Notes: a model not told the origin generated them from the sequence alone. Positions 1 through 8,439 are shown, numbered from the stretch's first letter. The stretch is 64,000 nt of DNA from Nocardia otitidiscaviarum NBRC 14405 (GCF_000308635.1 NZ_BAGD01000088.1:1-64000); one strand, 5' to 3'. Made by a program: numbers and translations.

Positions 1-59
1 GAATTCCATTGCAGCAGAACAGCAATAGTCATGTGATATCGAAATCTTCAGATGCTACA

Positions 60-659
60 TCACATCTTCGTCGCAGCACCCACAAACAGCATTCCACCGA
101 AGTGCTGCTCGATTCGACCTCTGCCGTGCAGACCATTGCGCGCGAGTTCGGCAGCGAATTCTTCTGCTTCGAAGCGGTTTTCGCGCGGATGTACGGTGAA
201 TGTCCGCATTATCCAGGTATCGAGAATGTGGCGCGGCACCTCTTCGAACAGAACGGTACCGCCTGGTTGCAGCACCCAGGCGATCTCGGCGACACCCAGT
301 TGCCATTCGGGCACGTGATGGATGATTCCGAAGTCGGCAACGATATCGAAACTCGCCGCAGGCTCCTGGATTTCACAGACATCACACTCGGAGACAATGA
401 CGTTGTCCCGCCCGGACAGTCGATCCCGAGCCAGGTCGACCATCGCGGGGTCGAAGTCGAAGGCGGTCACCCGCTCGGCCCCGAGGCGATCCTGAAGCAC
501 TTCGACACCGACGCCGCGCCCACAGCCGACCTCCAGCACGCTGCGACCCGCGAGGTCACCAGCGGCCAGCCGCCGGAACCACGCGGCTTCCCGATGGTGC
601 TGATGCGCGGCTCGCGCCGGGTTGTTCATGGCAACTCGTTCAATGGCATTGAGTTTCAT
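60..659 (-). CDS. Class I SAM-dependent methyltransferase
   Basis: A 199-residue Rossmann-fold methyltransferase of the methyltransferase-11/25 type. The SAM loop VLEVGCGRG lies at about residues 41-49. An acidic strand end (FDFDPAMV) follows near 67, and FGIIHHVPEW near 109-118 is the post-strand-4 motif. The substrate cannot be told from sequence. The ATG sits one base after the stop of the secreted-protein gene at 661-1203, so the pair is probably co-transcribed and translationally coupled. A second in-frame ATG at 629 gives an N-terminus (MNNPARA) more like relatives. No good ribosome site is seen for either start. Confidence 0.8.
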   Translation of the reverse strand: MKLNAIERVAMNNPARAAHQHHREAAWFRRLAAGDLAGRSVLEVGCGRGVGVEVLQDRLGAERVTAFDFDPAMVDLARDRLSGRDNVIVSECDVCEIQEPAASFDIVADFGIIHHVPEWQLGVAEIAWVLQPGGTVLFEEVPRHILDTWIMRTFTVHPRENRFEAEEFAAELARNGLHGRGRIEQHFGGMLFVGAATKM

Positions 660-660
660 C

Positions 661-1203
661 TCAGGCCAGGGCGAAGGTGAGCATCAGTGAGTTCTGGCCG
701 CCCTCGCGCCACCAGGAGTAGCCGAACCATACGCCGGGGGTTACCTCGCGGATCTCGTCGTAGACCTGAGGGGTGGGCGAGGGTGCGTAGTCGAGCGCCC
801 AGGTCGGCTGGCCGTCCAGGATGGCCGGGGCGGTGTAGACGTTGGCGGGCCAGCCTTCGATGCCCGCGCCGGTGATCCGGTTCATGAGGTAGCCGCCGTC
901 GGGGCCGGTGTAGAAGGTCTTGCCGATCCACACGGCGGGGGTCCACCACTGCATGTCCACCGGGCGGACCACCCAGCCGTTCTTGACTCCCATGGGTACG
1001 GCGCCACGGGGGGCGTCACGGAAGATGGCGTCCTGCTGTTCCGGATTACAGCGGAAGCGCAGCGAATCCACGGTGGCCGCACGGTCATTGGCGAACAGGA
1101 CGCAACCGCCGCCGTAGTCGGTGTCGGCATGGGCGGCGGGTACTGCTATTGGGCTGAGCATCAGTGCGACCGCTATACCTGCGAGAACGAGAGACCTGAG
1201 CAT
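661..1203 (-). CDS. Secreted protein of unknown function
   Basis: A 180-residue protein with a clear Sec signal peptide: positive MLR start, hydrophobic core, and probable cleavage after AHA at residue 26. The mature part has two cysteines (CVLFAND and RFRCNPE) that could form a disulfide, and is rich in Trp and Tyr. I do not recognise the family. It is the first gene of a two-gene unit with the methyltransferase at 60-659. It faces away from the DJ-1 operon across a 171-base gap. Confidence 0.7.
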   Translation of the reverse strand: MLRSLVLAGIAVALMLSPIAVPAAHADTDYGGGCVLFANDRAATVDSLRFRCNPEQQDAIFRDAPRGAVPMGVKNGWVVRPVDMQWWTPAVWIGKTFYTGPDGGYLMNRITGAGIEGWPANVYTAPAILDGQPTWALDYAPSPTPQVYDEIREVTPGVWFGYSWWREGGQNSLMLTFALA

Positions 1204-1318
1204 GGCAGCCTCCAGGGGATCAACCCCGACCCATCCGCCATGCTAGTTCGCCATTCGTTTGCCAGCAATCCCGTGGCAAGCGTCACCATGCGGGAATACT
1301 CGGCGCGGGTCTAGTGTC

Positions 1319-1360
1319 GTAACTGTCGTTACTGACGAAATCTGCACAGAATGTCAGATT
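1319..1360. promoter_or_regulatory. Nested inverted repeats upstream of the DJ-1/TetR operon
   Basis: Two inverted repeats lie just ahead of the start at 1375. GTAAC-tgtc-GTTAC is at 1319-1332, and AATCTG-N10-CAGATT is at 1339-1360. Both are perfect in their arms. Placement and size suit a TetR operator, and the second gene of the operon is a TetR regulator, so autoregulation is the natural inference. It is untested. Confidence 0.45.
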
Positions 1361-1374
1361 GTGGAAAGGACGTC

Positions 1375-2070
1375 ATGTCCAAGATTCTCTTCGTGATGAC
1401 CGGGTCGGACCACTGGACGCTCGCGGATGGCAGCAAGCATCCGACGGGGTTCTGGGCCGAGGAGTTCGTGGTCCCGTTCGAGGCGCTGAAGTCCGCCGGT
1501 CACGAGATCGTGGTCGCCACGCCCGACGGTGTGGTGCCGCCGGTCGACCGGGGCAGTCTCGCATCCGACGCCAACGGTGGACAGGAGGTCGCGGAGCATC
1601 GGGCCGGGGTAATTCGGGACAGTGCCGAGTTGAACCATCCGGTCCGGCTCGCGGATGTCGAGTTGGCCGAGTTCGACGCGGTGTTCTATCCCGGTGGGCA
1701 CGGGCCCATGGAGGACCTCGCGGTGAACGCCGACTCCGGTCGGCTGCTCGTCGCCGCCCTGACATCCGGCATGCCGTTGGCCGTGGTCTGTCACGCGCCC
1801 GCCGCACTGCTGGCCGCCACCACGGCCACGGGTGCCAATGCTTTCGCGGGGTACGCCCTGACCGGGTTCACCAATGCGGAAGAGACGCAGGCCGGGTTCG
1901 CCGACCAGGCGCACTGGCTGCTGCAGGATCGGCTGATCGAGATCGGCGCGGACTTCCGCGCTGGTGACCCGTGGGCACCCAATGTGGTGGTCGATCGTAA
2001 TCTGATCACCGGACAGAATCCGGCGTCGTCCGCCGGTGTCGCCGAGGAACTATCGAGGAAGTTGGTCTGA
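1375..2070 (+). CDS. DJ-1/PfpI (HSP31-like) class I glutamine amidotransferase-fold protein
   Basis: A 231-residue member of the DJ-1/PfpI superfamily. The candidate nucleophile is Cys139 in the elbow AVVCHAPA. The acidic partner is near residues 29-30 (WAEE), and the loop YPGGHG is at 105-110. HSP31-like members act as glyoxalases, deglycases or chaperones against reactive aldehydes; which applies here cannot be told. The start at 1375 is preferred over 1351 because GAAAGGA lies just upstream of it and the family begins with SKILFVMTG. The TetR gene starts 3 bases after the stop and an oxidoreductase follows, suggesting a reactive-carbonyl response operon. Confidence 0.85.
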   Translation: MSKILFVMTGSDHWTLADGSKHPTGFWAEEFVVPFEALKSAGHEIVVATPDGVVPPVDRGSLASDANGGQEVAEHRAGVIRDSAELNHPVRLADVELAEFDAVFYPGGHGPMEDLAVNADSGRLLVAALTSGMPLAVVCHAPAALLAATTATGANAFAGYALTGFTNAEETQAGFADQAHWLLQDRLIEIGADFRAGDPWAPNVVVDRNLITGQNPASSAGVAEELSRKLV

Positions 2071-2073
2071 ATC

Positions 2074-2622
2074 ATGCCCACCGACCGCCTCGACGAGGTC
2101 CTCGACGCGACCTACGAGTGCCTGGGGCGCTACGGCGTCAAGCGCACCACCGTCGATGACATCGCCCGCACCATGGGCGTCTCGCGGTCGGCGGTCTACC
2201 AGTACGTGCGCGGCAAGGACGATGCCGTGCGCCAGCTCGCACAGCGGCTGCACGCGCGGGCCCTGACGCGGGCGCAAGTGGCGGCGGAATCGGATGCGGC
2301 TGCCGCACAACGCATTCGCGGGGTGCTCGCGGCCAAACTCGACCTGGTGCTGCGGTTGATCGAGGATTCCCCGCACGCGACCGAACTGATCGACGAGAAG
2401 GCGCGGCTGTTCGGCGACATCTGTGTCGATTACACCGCCGAACTGCGTGCCCTGCTGGTGCGTCTGTTCGCCGAGGCGGGGACCGCATCCTCGGTGTCCC
2501 CCGAGGCGGCCGCCGATCTGAGTATCGCGCTCGTGGTCGGACTCGAGCAGATGCCGCAGCAGGCGCGGCGACTGTTCGACACCGGTGTCACCGCACTGCT
2601 CGCCGGACTGCTCGCCACCTGA
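2074..2622 (+). CDS. TetR-family transcriptional regulator
   Basis: A 182-residue TetR repressor. The N-terminal helix-turn-helix spans about residues 25-46, with the pattern TVDDIARTMGVSRSAVYQYV. The C-terminal ligand domain is divergent, as usual. It lies between the DJ-1-like gene (3-base gap) and the oxidoreductase (42-base gap), all on one strand. It is therefore the likely local regulator, acting on the inverted repeats at 1319-1360. Confidence 0.88.
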   Translation: MPTDRLDEVLDATYECLGRYGVKRTTVDDIARTMGVSRSAVYQYVRGKDDAVRQLAQRLHARALTRAQVAAESDAAAAQRIRGVLAAKLDLVLRLIEDSPHATELIDEKARLFGDICVDYTAELRALLVRLFAEAGTASSVSPEAAADLSIALVVGLEQMPQQARRLFDTGVTALLAGLLAT

Positions 2623-2664
2623 ACACCCTGAACACTCTCACCCCAACACTTTTGGAGCTTTGTC

Positions 2665-3672
2665 ATGTCTTTTTCCAGCCGTGAATGGCATCTCGTCGCC
2701 CGTCCCGTCGGCGAGCCGGTACCCGCCGACTTCTCCCTCGTCACCACCACCGTGCCCGATCCGGGTCCGGGCCAGATCGTGGTGCGCAACGACTTCGTCT
2801 CCGTGGACCCCTATATGCGTGGCCGGATGAACGAGGGCGAGTCCTACATCCCGCAGTTCGAGCTGGGTGAGGCGATGACCGGTTCGGCGGTCGGCACCGT
2901 GGTGGCCTCGGAGTCGGAGGACGTCCCGGTCGGCGCGACCGTGTCGCACTTCCAGGGCTGGCGGGAGTACGCACTGCTCGACGCCGCGCAGGCTCAGGTT
3001 GTCGACCCGAAACTCGCTCCGGCACAAGCATATCTGGGGGTATTGGGTACCACCGGGCTCACCGCGTGGGGTGGGTTGAAGGAGGTCGCCCCGGTACGCG
3101 AGGGTGATGTGGTCTTCATCTCGGGTGCGGCGGGTGCGGTCGGCTCCGTCGCCGGTCAGCTGGCTCGACAGCTGGGTGCCAGCAGGGTGATCGGCTCGGC
3201 GGGCGGACCGGAGAAGGTGCGCCGCCTCACCGAGGAGTTCGGCTACGACGTCGGAATCGACTACCGCGCCGGCGATCTCGTCGAACAGTTGCGCAAGGCC
3301 GCTCCCGACGGCATCGACGTCTACTTCGACAATGCCGGCGGCGACCATCTCGACGCAGCCCTGGTCACCATGAACCGCTACGGCCGCATCGCCCTCTGCG
3401 GCGCGATCTCGGTCTACAACGACACCGAACTGCGCCCCGGCCCCAAACACCTCCCCCTCGCCATCGGCAAGCGGATCACCCTGCGCGGCATGAACGTCAG
3501 CGACCACCTGCACCTGGCCCCGGACTTCATCCCCCAGGCCGCCACCTGGCTCGCCGAGGGCACCCTGGCCACCGAGGAGACCGTGGTCGACGGCATCGAC
3601 AACGCCGTAGACGCCTTCCTCGCCATGATGCGCGGCGCCAACACCGGCAAGATGCTGGTACGCCTGTCCTGA
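2665..3672 (+). CDS. NADP-dependent medium-chain oxidoreductase (CurA/prostaglandin reductase type)
   Basis: A 335-residue zinc-free MDR enzyme of the YncB/CurA and leukotriene B4 dehydrogenase group. These enzymes reduce the C=C bond of alpha,beta-unsaturated carbonyls with NADPH. Visible marks are VDPYMRGRM near 48-55, the nucleotide loop GAAGAVGSVAG near 154-164, and YFDNAGGDHLDAAL near 222-235. Length is typical. As the last gene of the DJ-1/TetR operon it fits detoxification of electrophiles. A strong hairpin follows 15 bases after the stop. Confidence 0.88.
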   Translation: MSFSSREWHLVARPVGEPVPADFSLVTTTVPDPGPGQIVVRNDFVSVDPYMRGRMNEGESYIPQFELGEAMTGSAVGTVVASESEDVPVGATVSHFQGWREYALLDAAQAQVVDPKLAPAQAYLGVLGTTGLTAWGGLKEVAPVREGDVVFISGAAGAVGSVAGQLARQLGASRVIGSAGGPEKVRRLTEEFGYDVGIDYRAGDLVEQLRKAAPDGIDVYFDNAGGDHLDAALVTMNRYGRIALCGAISVYNDTELRPGPKHLPLAIGKRITLRGMNVSDHLHLAPDFIPQAATWLAEGTLATEETVVDGIDNAVDAFLAMMRGANTGKMLVRLS

Positions 3673-3686
3673 CCCTGTCGGTTGCG

Positions 3687-3738
3687 CTGCCCGCCCTACA
3701 CAGCCCGACCCGTGTCGGCGGTGTGCGGGGGCGGGCAG
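3687..3738 (+). terminator. Large imperfect hairpin after the oxidoreductase
   Basis: Arms CTGCCCGCC (3687-3695) and GGCGGGCAG (3730-3738) pair perfectly. Inside them ACAC pairs with GTGT, and CCGAC (3705-3709) pairs with GTCGG (3714-3718) around a 4-base loop. It sits 15 bases after the operon stop. There is no clear U-tract, as is common for actinobacterial terminators. Confidence 0.65.
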
Positions 3739-3849
3739 GTCCGATCGTCGCTGCCGGTGAGGTCCCGGGTCCCGCGCCGATGCGGACGGGATGACGTGCC
3801 CGCCGCCGCAATGCCCCCGAAAACACCTTTTCGGGCATACCGTGGAGTT

Positions 3850-4296
3850 ATGCGCACTTCGGTCCACCTGCTGTTGTTCGTGGTCGCCATCGCGATGGGC
3901 GTCGGGGCGGTCGGGCCCCTCATCGGGTCGGTTCAGGCGCGTGACGTGCGATTCGAGGATCTGCGCGAGGGCTTCGCGCCGGGTGTCACGCTCGACCAGC
4001 TCGCCGAGCAGAACGCGACGCTGTGGTCCTCACTCGCCATCGTGTTGCTCGGTTCGGCCGCCGCGGTGCTGGTGGCCGCGCTGACCGGGTCGCGCGGGCT
4101 CGCCTGGCTCGGCATCCTCGCCGGGTTGGCCGGTCTCGCGACACTGACCTGGCGGTTGAACGAGCGGTTCGACGATCAATTGCGCGACAGCGCCCGCGAC
4201 CTGCTCTCCGGCACCTGGGGTCTGTACCTGTTCGGCGGCGGCCTGCTCATCGCATTGTTGGCGGCCCTCGCACCCCGGGAACGCCGGCGGGCGTGA
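3850..4296 (+). CDS. Small integral membrane protein
   Basis: A 148-residue protein with three or four predicted membrane helices: residues about 3-27, 60-82, 85-102 and 125-143. A soluble loop with many acidic residues sits between helices 1 and 2, and the tail is PRERRRA. The start is the ATG at 3850. A TACCGT hexamer ends 6 bases before it, the layout of a leaderless actinobacterial promoter; the longer reading from 3682 overlaps the terminator hairpin. No family is recognised. It converges with the gene at 4309-4656. Confidence 0.65.
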   Translation: MRTSVHLLLFVVAIAMGVGAVGPLIGSVQARDVRFEDLREGFAPGVTLDQLAEQNATLWSSLAIVLLGSAAAVLVAALTGSRGLAWLGILAGLAGLATLTWRLNERFDDQLRDSARDLLSGTWGLYLFGGGLLIALLAALAPRERRRA

Positions 4297-4308
4297 CCTA
4301 CGGGCACG

Positions 4309-4656
4309 CTAGTCGAGCCGGACCTCGACCGTCACCCGGCCGCGTTCGTCGCGGCGCGCGATGGCGTGCCCGCCGCGATCCTCCCCGGCCAGGCGCATGG
4401 TGATGGGGCCGCCCTCGCCCTGGAAGTTGCGCCACCAGGATTTCTTGTCCGGCATGGCCACGCCGATCTTCAGAACGTCACCCGAGCGCCAGTAGTTGAC
4501 CGGGGTGCTGAAGGTCTTGCCCGAGCGGCGGCCCACATAGGTGATCTCGGCGAAACCGCGAGCCATGACCGACCCGATCACCGGCATGCGCAGCAGTGCG
4601 ACCACCGCGCCGTTGACCCCGCCGACCATCCGTCGCGCGACTGCTTTCGGATTCAT
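4309..4656 (-). CDS. Ddn-like deazaflavin (F420)-dependent nitroreductase/quinone reductase family
   Basis: A 115-residue split-barrel protein. The patterns TYVGRRSGKTFSTPVNYW and SWWRNF match the deazaflavin-dependent oxidoreductase family of Mycobacterium tuberculosis Ddn. That family binds F420H2 and reduces quinones. The protein is shorter than Ddn (about 150), lacking part of the N-terminal helix. It lies in tandem with, but 54 bases downstream of, the diiron oxygenase gene on the same strand. Confidence 0.72.
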   Translation of the reverse strand: MNPKAVARRMVGGVNGAVVALLRMPVIGSVMARGFAEITYVGRRSGKTFSTPVNYWRSGDVLKIGVAMPDKKSWWRNFQGEGGPITMRLAGEDRGGHAIARRDERGRVTVEVRLD

Positions 4657-4710
4657 GCGCCCTCCTGATCGAGATCCGTGCTCAGCCTAGCGGGCGGCGG
4701 GGACGGTGGC

Positions 4711-5718
4711 TCACCGCTCGCCCGGTGTCGCGCGGATCGGCTCGGAGCGGTACCGGCTGACCGGGCCGTCGATGCCCAGCAGCTTCCAGACGCGCGCGGC
4801 GACGGGATTCATCAGGCCGAGTTCGGTTGCCAGCGCGCGTACGTCGACGAAATAGTCGGCGAAGACCTGCCGAGCCTCCTTCGAACCGTAGAACAGTTCC
4901 TCGCGCACCCGGTCGGGAATGCCGAATTCGGTGAAGAACGCCTTGGGCGGTGTGGCGATGGAACGCCCCAGGATGAACATCACGATCGGCATGGCAATGG
5001 ACAGCGCCATGCGGCTCACCGGATTCCGCTGCGGTACATGATGTTTCAGGAACTCGTGGGCGAAGGAGATGTGCCGCGCCTCCTCGGCGATGTGGATGGC
5101 CATGACGCCGCGCATGATCGGGTGCACCTCTTCGCCCGAACGCAGCACCGCCTTCTGGATGTGGTCGATGGGCTCCTCACCGGCCAGCACCGCCATGAAG
5201 AACAGGCTCGGGAAGGCGATGGCGACCGGTACGCCCAGGTGTCGCAGCTGCCGCACCAGCGGACCCATACCGGGCACGTCGACACCGATGCGGTTGACCA
5301 TCTCCTGGAACATCAGGGTGTGGTTGTGCTCCTCGATCATCTCGTGCGAGCAGTAGCGAAATTCCGGCGAGCCGTTGGGCAGCCCGAATACGTACTGCTG
5401 CATGCCGCTGATCAGGATGGATTCGAACTGCAACCCGACCTTGGCGATATTGGCCTGCCGGTACTTCCCGATGGCGATCTGCTCGGCCTCGGGCAGCGAC
5501 CGATACCAGGGATGGCGGCCGAGCGGATCGGCCGATTCCGGCAGGATCCAGCGTCGCGGATCGGCATCGGCATCGAAATCCGGGTTCTCCCAATCGATGT
5601 CGACGAACGGATCGAAGTGCTTGTGCACCGAGCCCTCGGACAGCAGTAGCAGGGTGCGCGCGTACTCCCGCGCCTCGGCGACGACGGGGTCGGCATCGGT
5701 GGTGGTGACAGGGTTCAT
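4711..5718 (-). CDS. AurF-like diiron oxygenase
   Basis: A 335-residue helical protein of the p-aminobenzoate N-oxygenase (AurF) family, with a non-haem diiron centre. Ligand motifs are CSHEMIEEHNH and, further on, IHIAEEARHISFAHEF, both carrying the E-x-x-H pattern. AurF oxidises aryl amines to nitro compounds; many actinobacterial members have unknown substrates. I use the ATG at 5718 because family members begin near MNPV; the longer start at 5760 is possible. It is transcribed away from the Baeyer-Villiger monooxygenase, with a palindrome between them. Confidence 0.82.
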   Translation of the reverse strand: MNPVTTTDADPVVAEAREYARTLLLLSEGSVHKHFDPFVDIDWENPDFDADADPRRWILPESADPLGRHPWYRSLPEAEQIAIGKYRQANIAKVGLQFESILISGMQQYVFGLPNGSPEFRYCSHEMIEEHNHTLMFQEMVNRIGVDVPGMGPLVRQLRHLGVPVAIAFPSLFFMAVLAGEEPIDHIQKAVLRSGEEVHPIMRGVMAIHIAEEARHISFAHEFLKHHVPQRNPVSRMALSIAMPIVMFILGRSIATPPKAFFTEFGIPDRVREELFYGSKEARQVFADYFVDVRALATELGLMNPVAARVWKLLGIDGPVSRYRSEPIRATPGER

Positions 5719-5772
5719 GATCACAGCGTCCACCGGGCAGGGCACCGGAAATAGGGCCATAGGTCACTATCC

Positions 5773-5787
5773 GTAACTTCAGGTTAC
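5773..5787. promoter_or_regulatory. Inverted repeat between two oxygenase genes
   Basis: GTAAC-ttcag-GTTAC is a perfect 5-5-5 inverted repeat in the gap between the diiron oxygenase and the monooxygenase. Its position would let one regulator govern both directions. No regulator gene is adjacent. The half-sites equal those of the repeat at 1319-1332. Confidence 0.4.
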
Positions 5788-5846
5788 ATATAACGTCCAC
5801 GGGGCCATCCGGGACCGAAAGGCCCCGGCACCACCGACGAAATGAG

Positions 5847-7373
5847 ATGTCAATGACACGGCACGTCGACGTACTGATCATCGGCGCGGGCTTGTCCGGA
5901 ATCGGAGTGGCCTGCCATCTCACCCGCGAACGCACCGGGCACAGCTACCTCGTCCTGGAACGCCGCACCGCCATCGGCGGCACCTGGGATCTGTTCCGCT
6001 ACCCCGGCATCCGCTCCGACTCGGACGTGTGCACCTACGGCTACGAATTCCGCCCCTGGACCGGCACGAAGGTGCTCGCCGAGGGCCCGGAGATCCGCCG
6101 CTACATCGAGGACACCGCCGTCGAGTACGGCGTCGTCCCGCACATCCGCTTCGGCCGCCGGGTGACCACCGCCGCCTGGTCCGGCACCGACCGGCGCTGG
6201 ACGGTGACGGCGGTCGACGAGGCGACCGGCGCGACCGAGACCTACACCGCCGACTTCCTCGTCGGCTGCACCGGCTACTACGACTACGACCACGGATATC
6301 GGCCGGAATTCCCTGGCGAGAAGGATTTTCGAGGTCCCATCGTGCACCCCCAGCATTGGCCCGAGGACCTCGACTACCGGGACAAGCGTGTCGTGGTGAT
6401 CGGCAGCGGCGCTACCGCCATCACCCTGATTCCCGCCATGGCCGCCGATACCGCGCACATCACGATGCTGCAGCGCTCCCCCACCTATATCGCGACGCTG
6501 CCCGCCGAGGATCCGGTCGCGGTAGCCCTGCGGTGGGCGAAACTCCCTGCGGCGCTTGCCTATCGGGCCGGGCGGGCGCGCAATATCCTGTTGCAGCGCG
6601 CGGTCTACCGGCTGTCACGCAACCATCCCGGTCTCGTCCGCGCCCTGCTGCTCGCCGCGGTACGGCGACAGCTCGGCCCGGACGCCGATATGCGCGATTT
6701 CACCCCCGACTATCAGCCGTGGGATCAGCGCCTGTGCGTGGTTCCGGACGGGGACCTGTTCGCGGCGCTGCGCAGCGGTCGGGCATCGGTCGTCACCGAC
6801 CGCATCGACACCTTCACCGACACGGGGATCCGGCTCGCGTCCGGGCGGGAACTGCCCGCGGATATCGTCGTCAGCGCCACCGGCCTGGCCATTCAGTTGT
6901 TCGGCGGCGCACAGCTCGTCGTGGACGGCCAAACCGTGCGGATGCACGACCGGCTGCTCCACAAGGGCACGATGATCGACGGCGTGCCCAATGCGATGGT
7001 GGTGCTCGGCTACACGAACGCGTCCTGGACATTGAAGGCCGATCTTGCCGCCGAGTACCTCTGCCGCCTCCTCCGATACCTGCGCGCACACGGCCACACC
7101 ACGGTGGTGGCGCGGGCCGCCGAGGGTGACCGGGCCGAGACATCCGTGCTGGGCGACGTTCTCACCTCTGGCTACATCCGACGCGCTGACGCGGTGATGC
7201 CCCGGCAGGGCACCCGCGCCCCGTGGCGTGTGCTCGACGACTACTTCGCCGATCGCGCCGTACTGCGCGACGAACCGATCGACGACGGCATTCTCACCTT
7301 CGACGGGACCACGAGCGGGGTGCCGCAGGAGGATTCGACGCGCCAGCCCGGCGGGCTACCCGCCCGCCGGTGA
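5847..7373 (+). CDS. Baeyer-Villiger flavin monooxygenase, EthA/MymA type
   Basis: A 508-residue class B flavoprotein monooxygenase that inserts oxygen next to ketones or oxidises sulfur using FAD and NADPH. The FAD loop GAGLSG is at 13-18 and the NADPH loop GSGATA at 186-191. The Baeyer-Villiger signature F-x-G-x(3)-H-x(3)-W is complete at 161-171 (FRGPIVHPQHW). Segments GGTWDLFRYPGIRSDSD and GYTNASWTLKADL closely resemble M. tuberculosis EthA as I remember it, the enzyme that activates ethionamide. Unlike ethA it faces a diiron oxygenase rather than ethR. The 5853 ATG is an alternative start. The stop overlaps a DosR-like box. Confidence 0.9.
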   Translation: MSMTRHVDVLIIGAGLSGIGVACHLTRERTGHSYLVLERRTAIGGTWDLFRYPGIRSDSDVCTYGYEFRPWTGTKVLAEGPEIRRYIEDTAVEYGVVPHIRFGRRVTTAAWSGTDRRWTVTAVDEATGATETYTADFLVGCTGYYDYDHGYRPEFPGEKDFRGPIVHPQHWPEDLDYRDKRVVVIGSGATAITLIPAMAADTAHITMLQRSPTYIATLPAEDPVAVALRWAKLPAALAYRAGRARNILLQRAVYRLSRNHPGLVRALLLAAVRRQLGPDADMRDFTPDYQPWDQRLCVVPDGDLFAALRSGRASVVTDRIDTFTDTGIRLASGRELPADIVVSATGLAIQLFGGAQLVVDGQTVRMHDRLLHKGTMIDGVPNAMVVLGYTNASWTLKADLAAEYLCRLLRYLRAHGHTTVVARAAEGDRAETSVLGDVLTSGYIRRADAVMPRQGTRAPWRVLDDYFADRAVLRDEPIDDGILTFDGTTSGVPQEDSTRQPGGLPARR

Positions 7374-7386
7374 CCAAAGGCCCATC
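7367..7386 (+). promoter_or_regulatory. DosR/DevR-like box, distal copy, upstream of Acg-type gene
   Basis: The core GTGACCAAAGGCCC at 7370-7383 matches the DosR consensus GGGACYWWAGKCCC at 13 of 14 positions. It overlaps the stop codon of the monooxygenase gene. Its centre is 29 bases upstream of the centre of a second box. Confidence 0.5.
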
Positions 7387-7395
7387 GGCACGGGA

Positions 7396-7415
7396 GCAAG
7401 GGCTGTAGTCCCGCC
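7396..7415 (+). promoter_or_regulatory. DosR/DevR-like box, proximal copy, with putative leaderless promoter
   Basis: The core AGGGCTGTAGTCCC at 7399-7412 matches the DosR consensus at 11 of 14 positions and keeps the right half AGTCCC intact. The hexamer GATCCT at 7429-7434 is 13 bases after the 20-base box and 6 bases before the ATG at 7441. If that ATG is the transcription start, the box is centred at -35.5. Confidence 0.55.
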
Positions 7416-7440
7416 GGCCGTCGACGGCGATCCTCGATAG

Positions 7441-8439
7441 ATGAGAGTCGACGCGGACGTACTCGTACCCACGGTTCCGGACCACGAGACGATCGTGGCG
7501 GCGTTGGAACTCGCGATGCGCGCACCATCGGTGCACAACACCCAGCCATGGCTGTGGCGTTTCGACGGCGACCGGCTCGTCCTGACCGCCGACGCGGATC
7601 GGCTGCTGCCGACCACCGATCCGCTCGGCCGCCAGCTGGTCATCAGCTGCGGTGCCGCGCTGGACCACGCGCGCACCGCCTTCGCCGAGTTCGGGTGGCA
7701 CACCGATATCGCGCGGGTTCCGGATCCGCGACGGGCGGACCGGCTGGCGGTGCTCGAGTTCCGGCCGTGGCCCGATCCGCCGACGGCGCTGCGTCGGCGC
7801 GCACACGCGATCCCCCGGCGTCACACCGATCGGCTGCCGCTGCGTGAGCCCGAGGGCTGGGACGACGTCCTGGGTGGACTGCGGGCATTGGCCGCCGCAC
7901 GGCGGGTCGGAATCGACGTCCTCGACGACTCGGTTCGGCCACGGCTCGCGGCGGCGTCGCGACGACTCGGCGAGCTGCGCCATCGAGACGTTCTCTACGA
8001 GACCGAATTGTATTGGTGGACAGGTAATTACGGCACCCGAGACGGCGTGCCGCGGGCGGCGCTGGCGTCCGAGGCGGAGTTCGCACGGGTCGGGGTGGGC
8101 AGGCAGTTCCCTGCCGCGCCGCGGTCCGCGCGCCGCACCGGGCTGGTGGACCGATCGCGGCTGCTGGTGTTGAGCACCAAGGGCACCACGGTGCGGCAGT
8201 GGCTGCGGGTCGGTGAGACGCTGTCGACGATGCTGCTGCACTGCACCGCTGCCGGGCTGGCGACCTGTGCGCTGACCGATGTCACCGAGTTGCCCGCGGG
8301 GCGAGAACTGTTGGCGGATCTCATCTCCCACCACGGCACACCGCAGATCGTGATCCGGGTCGGCACGGCCCCCGCGGACGCCGAGGCGATCGCGGTCACA
8401 CCGCGCCGCCCGCTGTCGGAGGTCTTGACCCTGTCCTGA
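7441..8439 (+). CDS. Acg-type nitroreductase-family protein
   Basis: A 332-residue protein of the Acg/Rv2032/Rv3127/Rv3131 group. This is a degenerate double nitroreductase fold induced by DosR in mycobacteria under hypoxia and nitric oxide. The N-terminal flavin-site pattern AMRAPSVHNTQPW at 28-40 is diagnostic. Arg-rich segments (RRRAHAIPRRHTDRLPLR) and a C-terminal nitroreductase half follow. Acg members are thought to sequester FMN rather than reduce substrates. No ribosome site is visible, and the start seems leaderless. The tandem DosR-like boxes upstream agree with the family's known control. Confidence 0.85.
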   Translation: MRVDADVLVPTVPDHETIVAALELAMRAPSVHNTQPWLWRFDGDRLVLTADADRLLPTTDPLGRQLVISCGAALDHARTAFAEFGWHTDIARVPDPRRADRLAVLEFRPWPDPPTALRRRAHAIPRRHTDRLPLREPEGWDDVLGGLRALAAARRVGIDVLDDSVRPRLAAASRRLGELRHRDVLYETELYWWTGNYGTRDGVPRAALASEAEFARVGVGRQFPAAPRSARRTGLVDRSRLLVLSTKGTTVRQWLRVGETLSTMLLHCTAAGLATCALTDVTELPAGRELLADLISHHGTPQIVIRVGTAPADAEAIAVTPRRPLSEVLTLS

